A DNA stretch of 40,177 nt from Bacillota bacterium (GCA_023397905.1 JAEWSZ010000126.1:1-40177), one strand, 5' to 3'. Counted from the stretch's first letter, positions 17,258-25,822 are shown. Numbers and translations are program-made. The notes: generated by a model not told the origin, from the letters alone.

Positions 17258-17770
17258 TTGGAATTGAAATTCAGAAAAGCGGCTGAAGCAGATTCAGACA
17301 GTATAATCAATATTATTTCACAGGCGCAGGCCTATTTTAAAAATAACGGTATTGACCAGTGGCAGAACAATTACCCGAATATTGACACCGTCAGGGACGA
17401 TATTGCCCATGGGATAGGATATGTACTGCTGGCGGACAATACCATAGCGGGAACCATGGTCCTCTCATTTGAGCTTGAAAAAACCTATGAGAAGATTTAC
17501 GAAGGGCAATGGCTCAGCAGCGGTCCATATGCGGCAATACACAGGATAGCCGTTGACGGCGGCCTGAAGGGGAAAGGCCTGGCTTCGGTCATGATAGGGA
17601 AAGTCGGGGAATTGTGCCATAGAAAAGGCATATACAGCATTAAAGTTGATACCCACAGGAAAAACCTGTCCATGCAAAGTCTTTTAAAAAAGAATGGATT
17701 CCGGTACTGCGGCATAATCTATCTGGAGGATGGAAGCGAAAGGTTTGCATTTGAAAGGCTGGCAGATTAG
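17258..17770 (+). CDS. GNAT-family N-acetyltransferase
   Basis: This is a 170-residue acetyltransferase with the acetyl-CoA motif IHRIAVDGGLKGKGLASVMIGKVGELC, followed by SIKVDTHRKNLSMQSLLKKNGFRYCGIIYLEDGSERFAFER, a complete C-terminal half. The start codon is a TTG, well spaced from TAAGGAG. It is co-transcribed with the methyltransferase. The substrate is unknown. Confidence 0.9.
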   Translation: MELKFRKAAEADSDSIINIISQAQAYFKNNGIDQWQNNYPNIDTVRDDIAHGIGYVLLADNTIAGTMVLSFELEKTYEKIYEGQWLSSGPYAAIHRIAVDGGLKGKGLASVMIGKVGELCHRKGIYSIKVDTHRKNLSMQSLLKKNGFRYCGIIYLEDGSERFAFERLAD

Positions 17771-17838
17771 AGAGTATTTTGCTGCCGGCGGGCGGGGGTT
17801 TCAACCGCAATTGACTTTATGGAAGGAGGCTGCGGGAG

Positions 17839-18375
17839 ATGGTGGAGCTTAAAACGGACAGGCTGGAGGTACGCAATTTTACCCCGGAGGACTGGCGGGG
17901 ATTGCAGAAAATAATCATTGACAGGGAAGCTTCGGAATATGCTGTCTACGACTATCAGCTGCCCACTTCGGAGGCCGGGGTTATGGAGATCGCCGCTGAT
18001 TTTTCCGGGGGAGACAGTTTCCTGGCAGTCTGGGAACCGTCCATAAGCAGCCTCATCGGATACATCGCTTTAAACAGGCTAAGCGAAAAGGAATTTGACA
18101 TGGGCTATTGTTTAAAGACGGAGTATCAAGGCCGGGGGTATGCCACCGAAGCCTGTACAGCGGTTATAAATTATGCCTTCAACTCTCTGGGAGCCGAGAA
18201 GCTGACCAGCGGAACTGCAAACGCAAATCAACCATCCTGCAGGCTTCTCGGCAGACTGGGCTTTAAAAAGACCGAAGAGGGAATAGCCTCTTTCAGAAAA
18301 ACCCCTGAGGGAACTCCGATTGAATTCGTGGGATCGGCATTTGTGCTTAAAAAGGCGGACTGGCTGAGACATTAA
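17839..18375 (+). CDS. GNAT acetyltransferase, RimJ/RimL type
   Basis: The order LKTDRLEVRNFTPEDW, FDMGYCLKTEYQGRGYATEACTAVINYAF, and ANANQPSCRLLGRLGFKKTEEG is that of RimJ/RimL-type acetyltransferases, which act on protein N-termini or small amines. GGAAGGAGG precedes the ATG. The stop codon overlaps the stop of the convergent oxidoreductase gene by 4 bases, so no terminator can fit between them. Confidence 0.9.
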   Translation: MVELKTDRLEVRNFTPEDWRGLQKIIIDREASEYAVYDYQLPTSEAGVMEIAADFSGGDSFLAVWEPSISSLIGYIALNRLSEKEFDMGYCLKTEYQGRGYATEACTAVINYAFNSLGAEKLTSGTANANQPSCRLLGRLGFKKTEEGIASFRKTPEGTPIEFVGSAFVLKKADWLRH

Positions 18376-19271
18376 TCGGTCACCATTTTTCCTCCGTTTA
18401 CATGGATCATCTGTCCCGTGACAAAGCCGGAATCGTCCGAGGCAAGGAACACATAAGCGGGAGCCAGTTCAAAAGGCTGACCCGCTCTTTTCATTCTGGT
18501 GTCGGAGCCAAAGCGCTTCACCGTTTCCGCCGAATAGCTTGAAACAATCAAAGGCGTCCTTATGGGCCCCGGTGCTACGGCATTCACACGTATGCCCTGG
18601 TCTACCAGGGATTGGGATAACGACCGGGTAAAGGAGACGACCGCGCCTTTAGTGGAAGAGTAGTCAATGAGCACTTTCGCGCCTTCATAGGCTGTTATTG
18701 AGGCGGTGTTTATAATGGAGCTGCCGCATCTGAGGTATGGAAGAGCTGCCTTAGTCATATAAAAATAGGAGAAAATGTTTGTGCGGAAGGTATCCTCAAG
18801 CTGTTCTCCGGATATGTCCATTATGCTGTCCTGGGGGAATTGCACTCCTGCGTTGTTAACCAGTATATCCAGGCGCCCGAAGGTATATATTGTCATCTGT
18901 ACGGCTTCTGCGCAGACATCTTCACTGCGGATATCGCCTTCAATGGCAAGGCAGCTGCGGCCCAGTGATTCCACGGCCATTTTTGTCTCCAGCGCATCGG
19001 AGCGCTCATACAGATAGACTATGGCCACATCCGCACCTTCCTTTGCAAAAGCGACGGCCACAGCCCGGCCAATGCCGCTGTCTCCTCCGGTGATAACCGC
19101 CACCTTGCCAGTCAGCTTTCCCGAGCCATGGTAATATGGATTGTTATATATGGGCCTGGGCACCATTTCAGATTCGATCCCGGGCTGGCGGTCCTGATGC
19201 TGGGGAGGAAAGGTTATGGGAACCTCTTCGCACTGTGTTTCACAGTCATAATAGGGATATTTAGGATACAT
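18372..19271 (-). CDS. SDR-family oxidoreductase (YhdF/YhxC-like)
   Basis: This is an NAD(P)-dependent dehydrogenase of the classical short-chain type. It has the cofactor site TGGDSGIGRAVAVAFAKEG, NNAGVQ, the catalytic Ser-Tyr-Lys seen as NTASITAYEG...IDYSSTKGAV, and the end GQMIHVNGG. The N-terminal extension of about 45 residues (YPYYDCETQCEEVPITFPPQHQDRQPG) is typical of the YhdF/YhxC group, which is often linked to general stress or spores. The substrate is unknown. GGAGG precedes the ATG on the minus strand. An 18-bp palindrome lies in the divergent gap upstream. Confidence 0.93.
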   Translation of the reverse strand: MYPKYPYYDCETQCEEVPITFPPQHQDRQPGIESEMVPRPIYNNPYYHGSGKLTGKVAVITGGDSGIGRAVAVAFAKEGADVAIVYLYERSDALETKMAVESLGRSCLAIEGDIRSEDVCAEAVQMTIYTFGRLDILVNNAGVQFPQDSIMDISGEQLEDTFRTNIFSYFYMTKAALPYLRCGSSIINTASITAYEGAKVLIDYSSTKGAVVSFTRSLSQSLVDQGIRVNAVAPGPIRTPLIVSSYSAETVKRFGSDTRMKRAGQPFELAPAYVFLASDDSGFVTGQMIHVNGGKMVTD

Positions 19272-19355
19272 AAAATGTGCCTCCTGTTCAAAAAACTCTA
19301 TTACAGTATACTATTAACGCAAAATAAATGTTCTGAGTTAGACTTGATGTAAATT

Positions 19356-19373
19356 TATTATGTTAACATAATA
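19356..19373. promoter_or_regulatory. 18-bp perfect palindrome in a divergent gap, operator candidate
   Basis: TATTATGTTAACATAATA is self-complementary over all 18 bases. It lies between the oxidoreductase (minus) and the unknown gene at 19543 (plus), 85 and 170 bases from their starts. The gap (19272-19542) otherwise shows no clear feature. Confidence 0.55.
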
Positions 19374-19542
19374 CCCGGATGATTTCACCGGACAATTTTA
19401 ATAGGTGAACGCATTGCAGTATTTAATTTACTGTGGTTTTTGCAACAGTCATTTACACACATGAATAGCCGGCGCTTTTTATGCAATACTAAAAAGTAGA
19501 TTTGACCATCGCCAAATTTTCGAAAAAGTATGCGAAAGGACA

Positions 19543-20013
19543 ATGAAACTTATGGAAATAGTTACCGGATATTTTATAAGCAAGGCGCCGGCTATGGAAT
19601 CGGCAAGGTATTTACAGGACAAGGGCTTTAAAATAGAAGTGCTGGGGCGCAGCAATCAGGAGGATTTCCTGGAAAAGGCGGGAATGCCGGATTCGGATGA
19701 TCCGATTAACGCTCCGTACTTCAACGTAGCAGGCGGAAATCCCGGATTTGCTTCCGGCGTAAATGCGTTTATGATGGCGGGGAGCGTACCCATTATTTCG
19801 GGCCGTCCCATAGTCAGCCTGGTCAACGGAACCTTTGGCGGAGATTATAAGAAAATAATGCTGGAATGGGGAGTTCCGGGAGATGTTGAGGAAGAGATCA
19901 TAAACGTAATAGATTCCGGAAGGTCTGTGGTGCTGGTGGAATGTAAAACGGAAGACAAGTCAAGGGTTACTGATATATTAAATAAACAGGGGGCGCAGAA
20001 TATTCACAGCTGA
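19543..20013 (+). CDS. Hypothetical protein, 156 residues, YflT-like pattern
   Basis: This is a soluble protein with a repeated alpha/beta pattern: VTGYFISKAPAMESARYLQDKGFKIEVLGR at the start and SGRSVVLVECKTEDKSRVTDILNKQGAQNIH at the end frame a glycine-rich middle (VAGGNPGFASGVNAFMMAGSVPIISG). This arrangement is like general-stress proteins in which two ferredoxin-like halves flank a Gly-rich helix, but I cannot name the family with confidence. The start may be ATG 19543 or ATG 19552; GAAAGGA lies just upstream and fits the second better. Confidence 0.7.
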   Translation: MKLMEIVTGYFISKAPAMESARYLQDKGFKIEVLGRSNQEDFLEKAGMPDSDDPINAPYFNVAGGNPGFASGVNAFMMAGSVPIISGRPIVSLVNGTFGGDYKKIMLEWGVPGDVEEEIINVIDSGRSVVLVECKTEDKSRVTDILNKQGAQNIHS

Positions 20014-20040
20014 GAACGGAAAAACCGCAGTGGGCCATGT

Positions 20041-20778
20041 TTAAACCCTGCGTTCATAAATAAACATATTCCCGGTTTTTCCCACGCGCTCCACGGCCTC
20101 CACCCAGGTCAGTACGTTTAAAGCTGTCTGGGCGTTGCTGATACGCAGTTTTGCGGCTTTGGAAAAATCCTTGCTTGTAAAGCGGGGTGGAAGTCCGGCG
20201 GGTATAAGCCTGGAATAGTCCTCCCGGCAGTTGATATGTATTTCCTCCCGGATTGCTTTGGGGATGCGGTCTTCCCGCCAGGAACCCTTCTTTCCGTCGC
20301 TGCTCCAGCCGTTGAGCAGGCGGTATTCTTCAATATCCAGAAATACAATGCAGAGCCGCAGATTCTCATGCTTTAAAAAGTTTTTTATCCTGTACAGCTC
20401 AAAAAAGGCGTCATAGGCGGACCCTTTTTTGGGTGAAAGCCTGCGCTTTGTGGTTTCTCTTGTGGCCTCATCTATCCAGAACAGCCATTTTGTATATGCC
20501 ACAGGATAGACCAGCGTAACCGTAGTCTGCGGCAGGAAGGCTTTGAGCTTGCTGCGGAGTTTGTTAAACTGCCTGGTCTGTATCTCGGTTATGCCGCTTT
20601 CATTGAAAATATCCGCAAAGTGGGAACCCACCTTTTTTTCATGATATTCCTCATTAGGCTCAAAATAATGCTTTAAAACGGCATGGAGAGTTTTTTCTCC
20701 CAGAGTGCCGATCCCTTCCCGGCGGTAGCCGGACATAAATACTTTTTCACATGCCTGTTCAAATCTTTCCGTATCCAT
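20041..20778 (-). CDS. Unknown protein, PD-(D/E)XK nuclease-like pattern with C-terminal winged helix
   Basis: No named family is recognised in this 245-residue protein. Its first third reads GTLGEKTLHAVLKHYFEPN (Glu28), then GSHFADIF (Asp56) and ITEIQTRQF (Glu65-x-Gln67). The order E, D, E-x-Q is that of restriction-endonuclease-like folds with Gln in the last place. A middle part (KWLFWIDEATRETTKRRLSPKKG) is basic. The C-terminal RFTSKDFSKAAKLRISNAQTALNVLTWVEAVERVGKTGN resembles a winged helix. This makes a DNA-acting role possible but unproven. A 14-bp palindrome lies 33 bases before its start codon. Confidence 0.7.
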   Translation of the reverse strand: MDTERFEQACEKVFMSGYRREGIGTLGEKTLHAVLKHYFEPNEEYHEKKVGSHFADIFNESGITEIQTRQFNKLRSKLKAFLPQTTVTLVYPVAYTKWLFWIDEATRETTKRRLSPKKGSAYDAFFELYRIKNFLKHENLRLCIVFLDIEEYRLLNGWSSDGKKGSWREDRIPKAIREEIHINCREDYSRLIPAGLPPRFTSKDFSKAAKLRISNAQTALNVLTWVEAVERVGKTGNMFIYERRV

Positions 20779-20810
20779 AAAAAACCTTTTTATCTTTCGT
20801 AAGTTTTATA

Positions 20811-20827
20811 AGCTAAGCTTAGCTAAG
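20811..20827. repeat. Palindrome/direct repeat before the nuclease-like gene
   Basis: AGCTAAGCTTAGCT (20811-20824) is a perfect 14-bp palindrome, and GCTAAGC occurs twice (20812-20818 and 20822-20828 with shared bases). It may be an operator for the minus-strand gene that starts at 20778. Confidence 0.5.
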
Positions 20828-21010
20828 CAATGAAGTGACATGAATATTATAGCATAATATGTAATATTTTTGTTAAATACTGCATTCTCAGGCTTGTTCC
20901 GCCAATTATAATGTGCTATTCTTTTCATATGAGGTTTTTTAACACTATTTTTTTCGGATTGCTTTTTGACATCAGATGAACTTCGATTTTACATACACAT
21001 GGGGGATCAT

Positions 21011-21652
21011 ATGCAGAAAGTTAGCTTAGTCCTACGACACTATAACAAACTCAAACCAATTAATTGCTCTGTTATCAGCGGAGATATAAACAAGCTGTTC
21101 ACCGTGAAAGTTATGGAAAATGAGGGCGCCGGAACCGGAATGTTAAAGGGTGACCCAATATTGATAGGAATGCTGAAGGAAGACGATACATTTACGGTAA
21201 ACGGCGGCAGCATAGTTGGTGCAAATCCAAAGGAAGAACAGTATATCATATGCTCCAATGAAGTGGTCAATATGGTCAAGGAATTGGACAAACGGCAGTA
21301 TCAGAGATATCCGACTTCCTTGCTTGGGGATATAAAACTCTCCGGGTCAAATGTAAGAGAACCGGCATGTATAAAGGATTTCAGCTATTCGGGAATGTGC
21401 ATTTATTCCACGGGAGACTTCAATGAAGATGATGTTATTGAGATCAGCGTATACTTGAGCAACAACGTCTCCAAATACGACGGGACCATCATCAGAAAAG
21501 CAAAAAACTTCGGAAGGAACGAGTACGGGATCCAGATAATACACAGGGATAAAAACTCAATGTATGCCACCGAAAACCAGCTTACCAATCTGGTTGAAAA
21601 TGAAAAGGAACTGATATACAGACATCTGGTCAATTCAAGATATAAGTTTTAA
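21011..21652 (+). CDS. PilZ-domain protein, YcgR-like c-di-GMP effector
   Basis: The C-terminal half is a PilZ domain with the c-di-GMP-binding pattern RYPTSL (R-x-x-x form 'QRYPTSLLGDI') and IKDFSYSGMCIYS (D/N-x-S-x-x-G), followed by strands ending in EYGIQIIH. The N-terminal 85 residues form the accessory beta barrel usual in YcgR/MotI proteins, which slow flagella or control other processes on binding c-di-GMP. The start is uncertain. I favour ATG 21011 after GGGGGA; an in-frame TTG at 20966 would add 15 residues. The gene ends just before a clear terminator. Confidence 0.88.
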   Translation: MQKVSLVLRHYNKLKPINCSVISGDINKLFTVKVMENEGAGTGMLKGDPILIGMLKEDDTFTVNGGSIVGANPKEEQYIICSNEVVNMVKELDKRQYQRYPTSLLGDIKLSGSNVREPACIKDFSYSGMCIYSTGDFNEDDVIEISVYLSNNVSKYDGTIIRKAKNFGRNEYGIQIIHRDKNSMYATENQLTNLVENEKELIYRHLVNSRYKF

Positions 21653-21654
21653 GA

Positions 21655-21681
21655 TATGGTCCGCATGGACCGTATTTTTTT
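21655..21681 (+). terminator. Rho-independent terminator after the PilZ gene
   Basis: TATGGTCC pairs with GGACCGTA around the loop GCAT and is followed by seven T. It starts two bases after the stop codon. Confidence 0.85.
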
Positions 21682-21764
21682 AAGATTTGAATCATACTTC
21701 AGTTTATATGGTATAATATGGATGGTAATATCAGTTTTCTCAAGGAAACGTGTGAGCGGGAGGT

Positions 21765-22193
21765 ATGAGTATGCAGGAAGACAATAATCTCCGGGATTAT
21801 GATAAGGAGATTTATCTGACAACGGCTGCCGGCAGCTTTGAAGCGGAAACCCTGGAAGCGCTTCTGCGGTCCAATGGCATACCGGTATTGAAAAAGTACA
21901 GGGAAGCGGGAGCTTATCTGGAAATCTACATGGGTGTATCCAATTTTGGAGTGGATATATACGTGCCTTCAAGTATGTACGAAAGAGCAAAGGAAATATT
22001 GGAGAGCGAGCCGCAGTATGAACAGGATACACAGCAGCAGGACTATCCGGAAGAGGATTCAGGGCTCCAGGAGGCGGATTACAAAAAAAGGCAGAGAGCT
22101 TTGACCTGGCTGATGATTGTGATTTTTGTTCCTGGTGTTTTGGGCGCCTTGATTTACGCAGCCTATAGACTTTTTATCCGGATCGCCTCCTGA
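21765..22193 (+). CDS. DUF2007-like protein with C-terminal membrane anchor
   Basis: This 142-residue protein has a small alpha/beta domain (EIYLTTAAGSFEAETLEALLRSNGIPVLKK...GVDIYVPSSMYERAKEIL) matching the DUF2007 'putative signal-transducing' pattern. A Gln/Glu-rich linker and one membrane span (ALTWLMIVIFVPGVLGALIYAAYRLF) near the C-terminus follow. GGGAGGT precedes the start. The domain would face the cytoplasm. The function is unknown. Confidence 0.75.
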   Translation: MSMQEDNNLRDYDKEIYLTTAAGSFEAETLEALLRSNGIPVLKKYREAGAYLEIYMGVSNFGVDIYVPSSMYERAKEILESEPQYEQDTQQQDYPEEDSGLQEADYKKRQRALTWLMIVIFVPGVLGALIYAAYRLFIRIAS

Positions 22194-22223
22194 AACTATA
22201 ATGCCAATAAGGTTGAGGAATAC

Positions 22224-22730
22224 ATGAATAAGTTGATAGACACGAAGCTTGAAGATTTGAAATTGCGGTTTGCAGAAGAAAAAGATGCGGCTTTAATCCT
22301 CGGATTTATTAAAGAGCTGGCCAGGTATGAAGACCTGCTGGACATGGTTGTTGCCACAGAAGAGGGGCTGCGTGAAGCTCTGTTTGAAAAGAAGGCCGCT
22401 GAAGTGGTGATCGGGGAATACAAAGGCTCTCCGGCCGGCTTTATATTGTTCTTTCATAATTTTTCAACATTTCTGGGACAGGAAGGGATTTATCTTGAGG
22501 ATTTGTATGTAAAGCCGGAAATGCGGGGAAAGGGTATCGGCAAGGTATTTTTATCCTTCTTGGCCTCGCTGGCCCTGGAGAGAAAATGCGGCAGGCTGGA
22601 ATGGTCATGTCTGGACTGGAACGAGCTTTCAATAAAATTTTACAGGAAGCTGGGGGCGGTTCCCATGGATGAATGGACCGTTTACAGGATCTCGGGACAA
22701 AAGCTGTCTGCTCTGGGAGAGGATTTTTAA
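22224..22730 (+). CDS. GNAT acetyltransferase, diamine/thialysine acetyltransferase-like
   Basis: LRFAEEKDAALILGFIKELARYED at the start, GIYLEDLYVKPEMRGKGIGKVFLSFLASLA for acetyl-CoA binding, and RLEWSCLDWNELSIKFYRKLGAVPMDEWTVYRI at the end form the complete pattern of the SSAT-like branch, which acetylates polyamines or lysine analogues. The substrate is inferred from that likeness only. The stop codon overlaps the start of the ArsC-fold gene by one base (TAATG), so the two are coupled. Confidence 0.9.
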   Translation: MNKLIDTKLEDLKLRFAEEKDAALILGFIKELARYEDLLDMVVATEEGLREALFEKKAAEVVIGEYKGSPAGFILFFHNFSTFLGQEGIYLEDLYVKPEMRGKGIGKVFLSFLASLALERKCGRLEWSCLDWNELSIKFYRKLGAVPMDEWTVYRISGQKLSALGEDF

Positions 22731-23065
22731 TGAACATTCAGATATTCGGTGCCAAGGGCTTTGAGACGCAGAAAGCCGAAAGATATTTCAAAGAGAGAAA
22801 AATCAACTATCAATATATCGATTTGTATAAATATGGACTCAGCAAGGGTGAATTTGACAGCGTAAAAGCTGCCGTGGGCTTAAAAGCTCTGATCAATGGA
22901 AACGGCAAGGATTATGAGAGGCTGAACATGCGGAATCTCGGCGTGGGAAAGGCGGCGGAGGAAGTACTGTTCAAAAATCCCAGATTGTACAACTCTCCCA
23001 TAGTCAGAAACGGCAGGAAAGCTACAGTGGGCTATCAGCCTGAAATATGGAAGGAATGGGAATGA
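22730..23065 (+). CDS. ArsC/Spx-fold protein lacking the catalytic cysteine
   Basis: This 111-residue protein has the ArsC thioredoxin-like fold pattern (MNIQIFGAKGFETQKAERYFKERKINYQYIDL...LYNSPIVRNGRKATVGYQPEIW). In arsenate reductases and Spx, a Cys (C-x-x-C or C-x-x-S) stands in the first loop; here it reads G-F-E-T and the protein has no Cys at all. It is therefore unlikely to be a reductase and may act by binding. I start at ATG 22730, with GGGAGAGG upstream and a one-base overlap with the acetyltransferase. Confidence 0.85.
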   Translation: MNIQIFGAKGFETQKAERYFKERKINYQYIDLYKYGLSKGEFDSVKAAVGLKALINGNGKDYERLNMRNLGVGKAAEEVLFKNPRLYNSPIVRNGRKATVGYQPEIWKEWE

Positions 23066-23089
23066 GCGGAGATGGTTGTGAGGCCGGTT

Positions 23090-23704
23090 TCAGGGTATAT
23101 TGCGGATGAGCAGCTGGGATATCCAGACCAGGTTGCTGACTCCTTTTAAGCTTGTGTAAACCGATATGCTTATATCCAGGGACAGCCAGATAAAGGCTGA
23201 AAAGCACATTAGCTCTTTAGCCCTCAGGGAGATGTACATAAGGCATCTGGTAATAAACGGGTGGAGGATGTACAGCAGAAACATGGAGAGTACACCCCAG
23301 ATAATGGTATTCCGCAGGCAGATGAATCCCATGAAATTAAAAAGGTAATGACTGTAATCCCACAATCTTTTGTTAATAATCCTGTATACTATTACGCCCG
23401 CTATGAGCTCCACTGCTGTCGTCAGAAGAGATGCTCCCATGAAGAGCAGGAAGGGATGGGCTTTTAAACGCTCCAGAATAAAAATTACCAGTACGGAACT
23501 TATTCCATATACCACGCACAGAGGCCCTATCAAAAAGCCCCTTTTCATTAAATGGCCGTGGTATATTGACATATAGACAGTCTCAATAGTCCAGCCTACG
23601 AAAGAATATGTAAGGAAATAAATAAACAGATTCAATATCTTTTCGGTAAAGACAGCCTTGGCAAAAGCCCCGTTTTTGAGTTTTATCTGGTAATCCATAT
23701 ACAA
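23090..23704 (-). CDS. CmpB-type (PF06541) integral membrane protein
   Basis: This is a membrane protein of about five spans with the family pattern FVGWTIETVYMSIYHGHLMKRGFLIGPLCVVYGISSVLVI and LWDYSHYLFNFMGFICLRNTIIWG. It belongs to the 'putative ABC-transporter type IV' family, whose true function is unknown despite the name. It may start at the first ATG or two codons later. It is convergent with the ArsC-fold gene with a gap of only 24 bases, and I see no terminator there. Confidence 0.88.
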   Translation of the reverse strand: MYMDYQIKLKNGAFAKAVFTEKILNLFIYFLTYSFVGWTIETVYMSIYHGHLMKRGFLIGPLCVVYGISSVLVIFILERLKAHPFLLFMGASLLTTAVELIAGVIVYRIINKRLWDYSHYLFNFMGFICLRNTIIWGVLSMFLLYILHPFITRCLMYISLRAKELMCFSAFIWLSLDISISVYTSLKGVSNLVWISQLLIRNIP

Positions 23705-23759
23705 AGTCAGCTCCAGGGATTTTTATCTTATATATGTATATTCAGTAAAACGCCAAAAA

Positions 23760-24563
23760 TTGAAAAATAATAGGAATTGGGAGACAGGAGGTCTGGAAAC
23801 AGTTTCAGGCCCCGGATATAAACAGGTGAAAACTAAGAAAAAGATCTGCAGTATATACCTTGGAGACCGGGAATTACAGTTCACCTTACAAAGAACGGAC
23901 CGGAAGACAATAGGTATATCAATAGACAAGACAGGGCTTGTGAAAGTTACCGGGCCTCATGGCGTGCCGGACAGCTATATCAATGAGCTTTTACATAAAA
24001 AATCAAAATGGATACTAAAAAAACTGGCCCAGCTTGAAAAATCAGCGGCAGGGCCGGAGAGGACAAAGAGCTTCAAAGAGGGCGAAAGCTTTGCCTACCT
24101 GGGGCAGGCCTACGGCCTGAAACTGGAAAGGGCTCCGGCTGCGGAGAAATCCTCCGTGAGGCTGGAGGGGGAAGAACTGGTACTTTCATGTAAGGGTGCT
24201 CCGGAAGCCGGAAAGCTGAGAGATATTTTAAAGCTATGGTATGTCGAACGGTTCAAACAGGTCATAGAAAACCGGCTCAGGCTCTACTCCGAAATAATAG
24301 GCGTATTCCCATGCAAAGTCACCATCCGGGAACAGAAAACCCGATGGGGCAGCTGCAGCTCAAAGGGGAATATAAATTTAAACTGGAAGCTCATTATGGC
24401 GCCGCAGGAGGTTCTGGACTATGTGGTGATACATGAGCTGTGCCATATGAAGGAGATGAACCACTCGGACAGGTTCTGGGCGGAGGTTGAAAAGGTATGC
24501 CCCCAGTATAAAAGGTGCAGGCGGTGGCTCCGGGAAAACGGAAATACTCTGAGCATAGAGTAG
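23760..24563 (+). CDS. YgjP-type M48-like metallopeptidase (DUF45)
   Basis: The zinc site HELCHMKEMNHSDRFW (HExxH plus a downstream His) and the preceding VTIREQKTRWGSCSSKGNINLNWKLIMAP are the diagnostic core of the YgjP/DUF45 family, which is related to WLM and SprT metallopeptidases. The N-terminal part has the family's beta-rich domain (FTLQRTDRKTIGISIDKTGLVKVTGP). The physiological substrate is unknown. The start is unclear: the frame opens at TTG 23760 without a ribosome binding site, GTG 23826 is the next option, and a strong GGAGG at 23788-23792 has no normal start codon at the right distance. Confidence 0.88.
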   Translation: MKNNRNWETGGLETVSGPGYKQVKTKKKICSIYLGDRELQFTLQRTDRKTIGISIDKTGLVKVTGPHGVPDSYINELLHKKSKWILKKLAQLEKSAAGPERTKSFKEGESFAYLGQAYGLKLERAPAAEKSSVRLEGEELVLSCKGAPEAGKLRDILKLWYVERFKQVIENRLRLYSEIIGVFPCKVTIREQKTRWGSCSSKGNINLNWKLIMAPQEVLDYVVIHELCHMKEMNHSDRFWAEVEKVCPQYKRCRRWLRENGNTLSIE

Positions 24564-24724
24564 TATAAAAGTGTTTAAAATAGTCGGTGTTTTGATAAAA
24601 ATATACATTGTTATACCGTTCAAATAGTAATATACTAATCTCTATATTGTCTGGTTTTTTGCAGGCAATAGTTCAATAGTTTTTGTATTATTAAATTATA
24701 TTTTTAACAGTTGGAGGTACTTGC

Positions 24725-25822
24725 ATGATCTATAAAAAATATGGCAAAACCGGCAAGGATATTTCTGTAATCGGCTTCGGAGGAATGAGATTTCCGAAAA
24801 AAGACGACAAATACGACTATGACAAATGTGCGGAAATCGTGGTAAAGGCAAATGAACTGGGAGTCAATTACTTTGACACGGCGCCGGGATATTGCGACGA
24901 TAACAGCGAATTTATAATGGGGCATGCCTTTAAAAATATGAAAAGGCCTTTCTATGTTTCCACAAAAAGCAGCCAGAAGGATGGTTCAAAGCTCAGAGAG
25001 CAGTTGGAGACTTCCCTGAAGAGAATGAACCTGGAAAAAATAAATTTCTTCCACATATGGTGCGTTCTCAACCTGGAGGATTACAGGAGCAGGATGGTAA
25101 AGGGCGGTGCCTATGAGACGGTCCTTAAGGCCAAAGAAGAAGGACTTATAGAACACATAGTATTCTCAACTCACTGCGCAGGTGAAGAAATAGAGACCAT
25201 CGTCAATGAAGACTGCTTTGAAGGAATGACTGTGGGATACAATATCCTCAACTTCCCCTTCAGGCAGAAAGGCCTGCAGGCCGCATACAAAAAGGGCCTT
25301 GGCGTGGCTACCATGAATCCTCTGGGAGGAGGTATAATCCCTCAGAAGGCAGATTATTTTGATTTCATAAGAGGCGGAGATGACAGTACCGTGGTTGACG
25401 CGGCCCTGAGATTCAACGGCTCCCATGATGAGATCACAACTGTTCTGGCCGGTATGGGCAGTGTGGAGGAAGTGCTGCAAAACTGCCGTATAGGGGACAA
25501 TCTCCAGAAGCTGGACGAAAGTAAGCTCAAGGATATCGAGAATAAACTGTTCAACTCAATGGATAAGCTGTGCACCGGCTGCCGCTATTGCGAATACTGT
25601 CCTAAAAAGATACCGGTTTCCAAGTTTATGCTGTCCTACAACAATAAGATCCTGGAAGATGAAAAGGCGGTCCTGGGCAATCTGAAATACCACTGGGGCG
25701 TACCCTATGAGGCAGCAAAGGAATGTATCGAGTGCGGTGTCTGTGAGAGCAAATGCACCCAGCACCTGCCCATTATAAGCAGGCTCAGTGAAATAGGCGC
25801 CTGGGGAGACGCAAACAATTAA
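24725..25822 (+). CDS. Aldo/keto reductase fused to a 2[4Fe-4S] ferredoxin domain
   Basis: This is an oxidoreductase of the aldo/keto reductase fold. The N-terminus reads YKKYGKTGKDISVIGFGGMRF, with NYFDTAPGYCDDNSE (catalytic Asp and Tyr), a Lys in STKSSQ, and MNPLGGG. The C-terminal 80 residues have two cluster sites, CTGCRYCEYCPKKIPV and CIECGVCESKCTQHLPI. Such fusions are common in strict anaerobes; the electron partner and substrate are unknown. GGAGGT precedes the ATG. It is followed by a strong terminator and then the hydrogenase promoter, so it is a neighbour rather than a member of that operon. Confidence 0.92.
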   Translation: MIYKKYGKTGKDISVIGFGGMRFPKKDDKYDYDKCAEIVVKANELGVNYFDTAPGYCDDNSEFIMGHAFKNMKRPFYVSTKSSQKDGSKLREQLETSLKRMNLEKINFFHIWCVLNLEDYRSRMVKGGAYETVLKAKEEGLIEHIVFSTHCAGEEIETIVNEDCFEGMTVGYNILNFPFRQKGLQAAYKKGLGVATMNPLGGGIIPQKADYFDFIRGGDDSTVVDAALRFNGSHDEITTVLAGMGSVEEVLQNCRIGDNLQKLDESKLKDIENKLFNSMDKLCTGCRYCEYCPKKIPVSKFMLSYNNKILEDEKAVLGNLKYHWGVPYEAAKECIECGVCESKCTQHLPIISRLSEIGAWGDANN

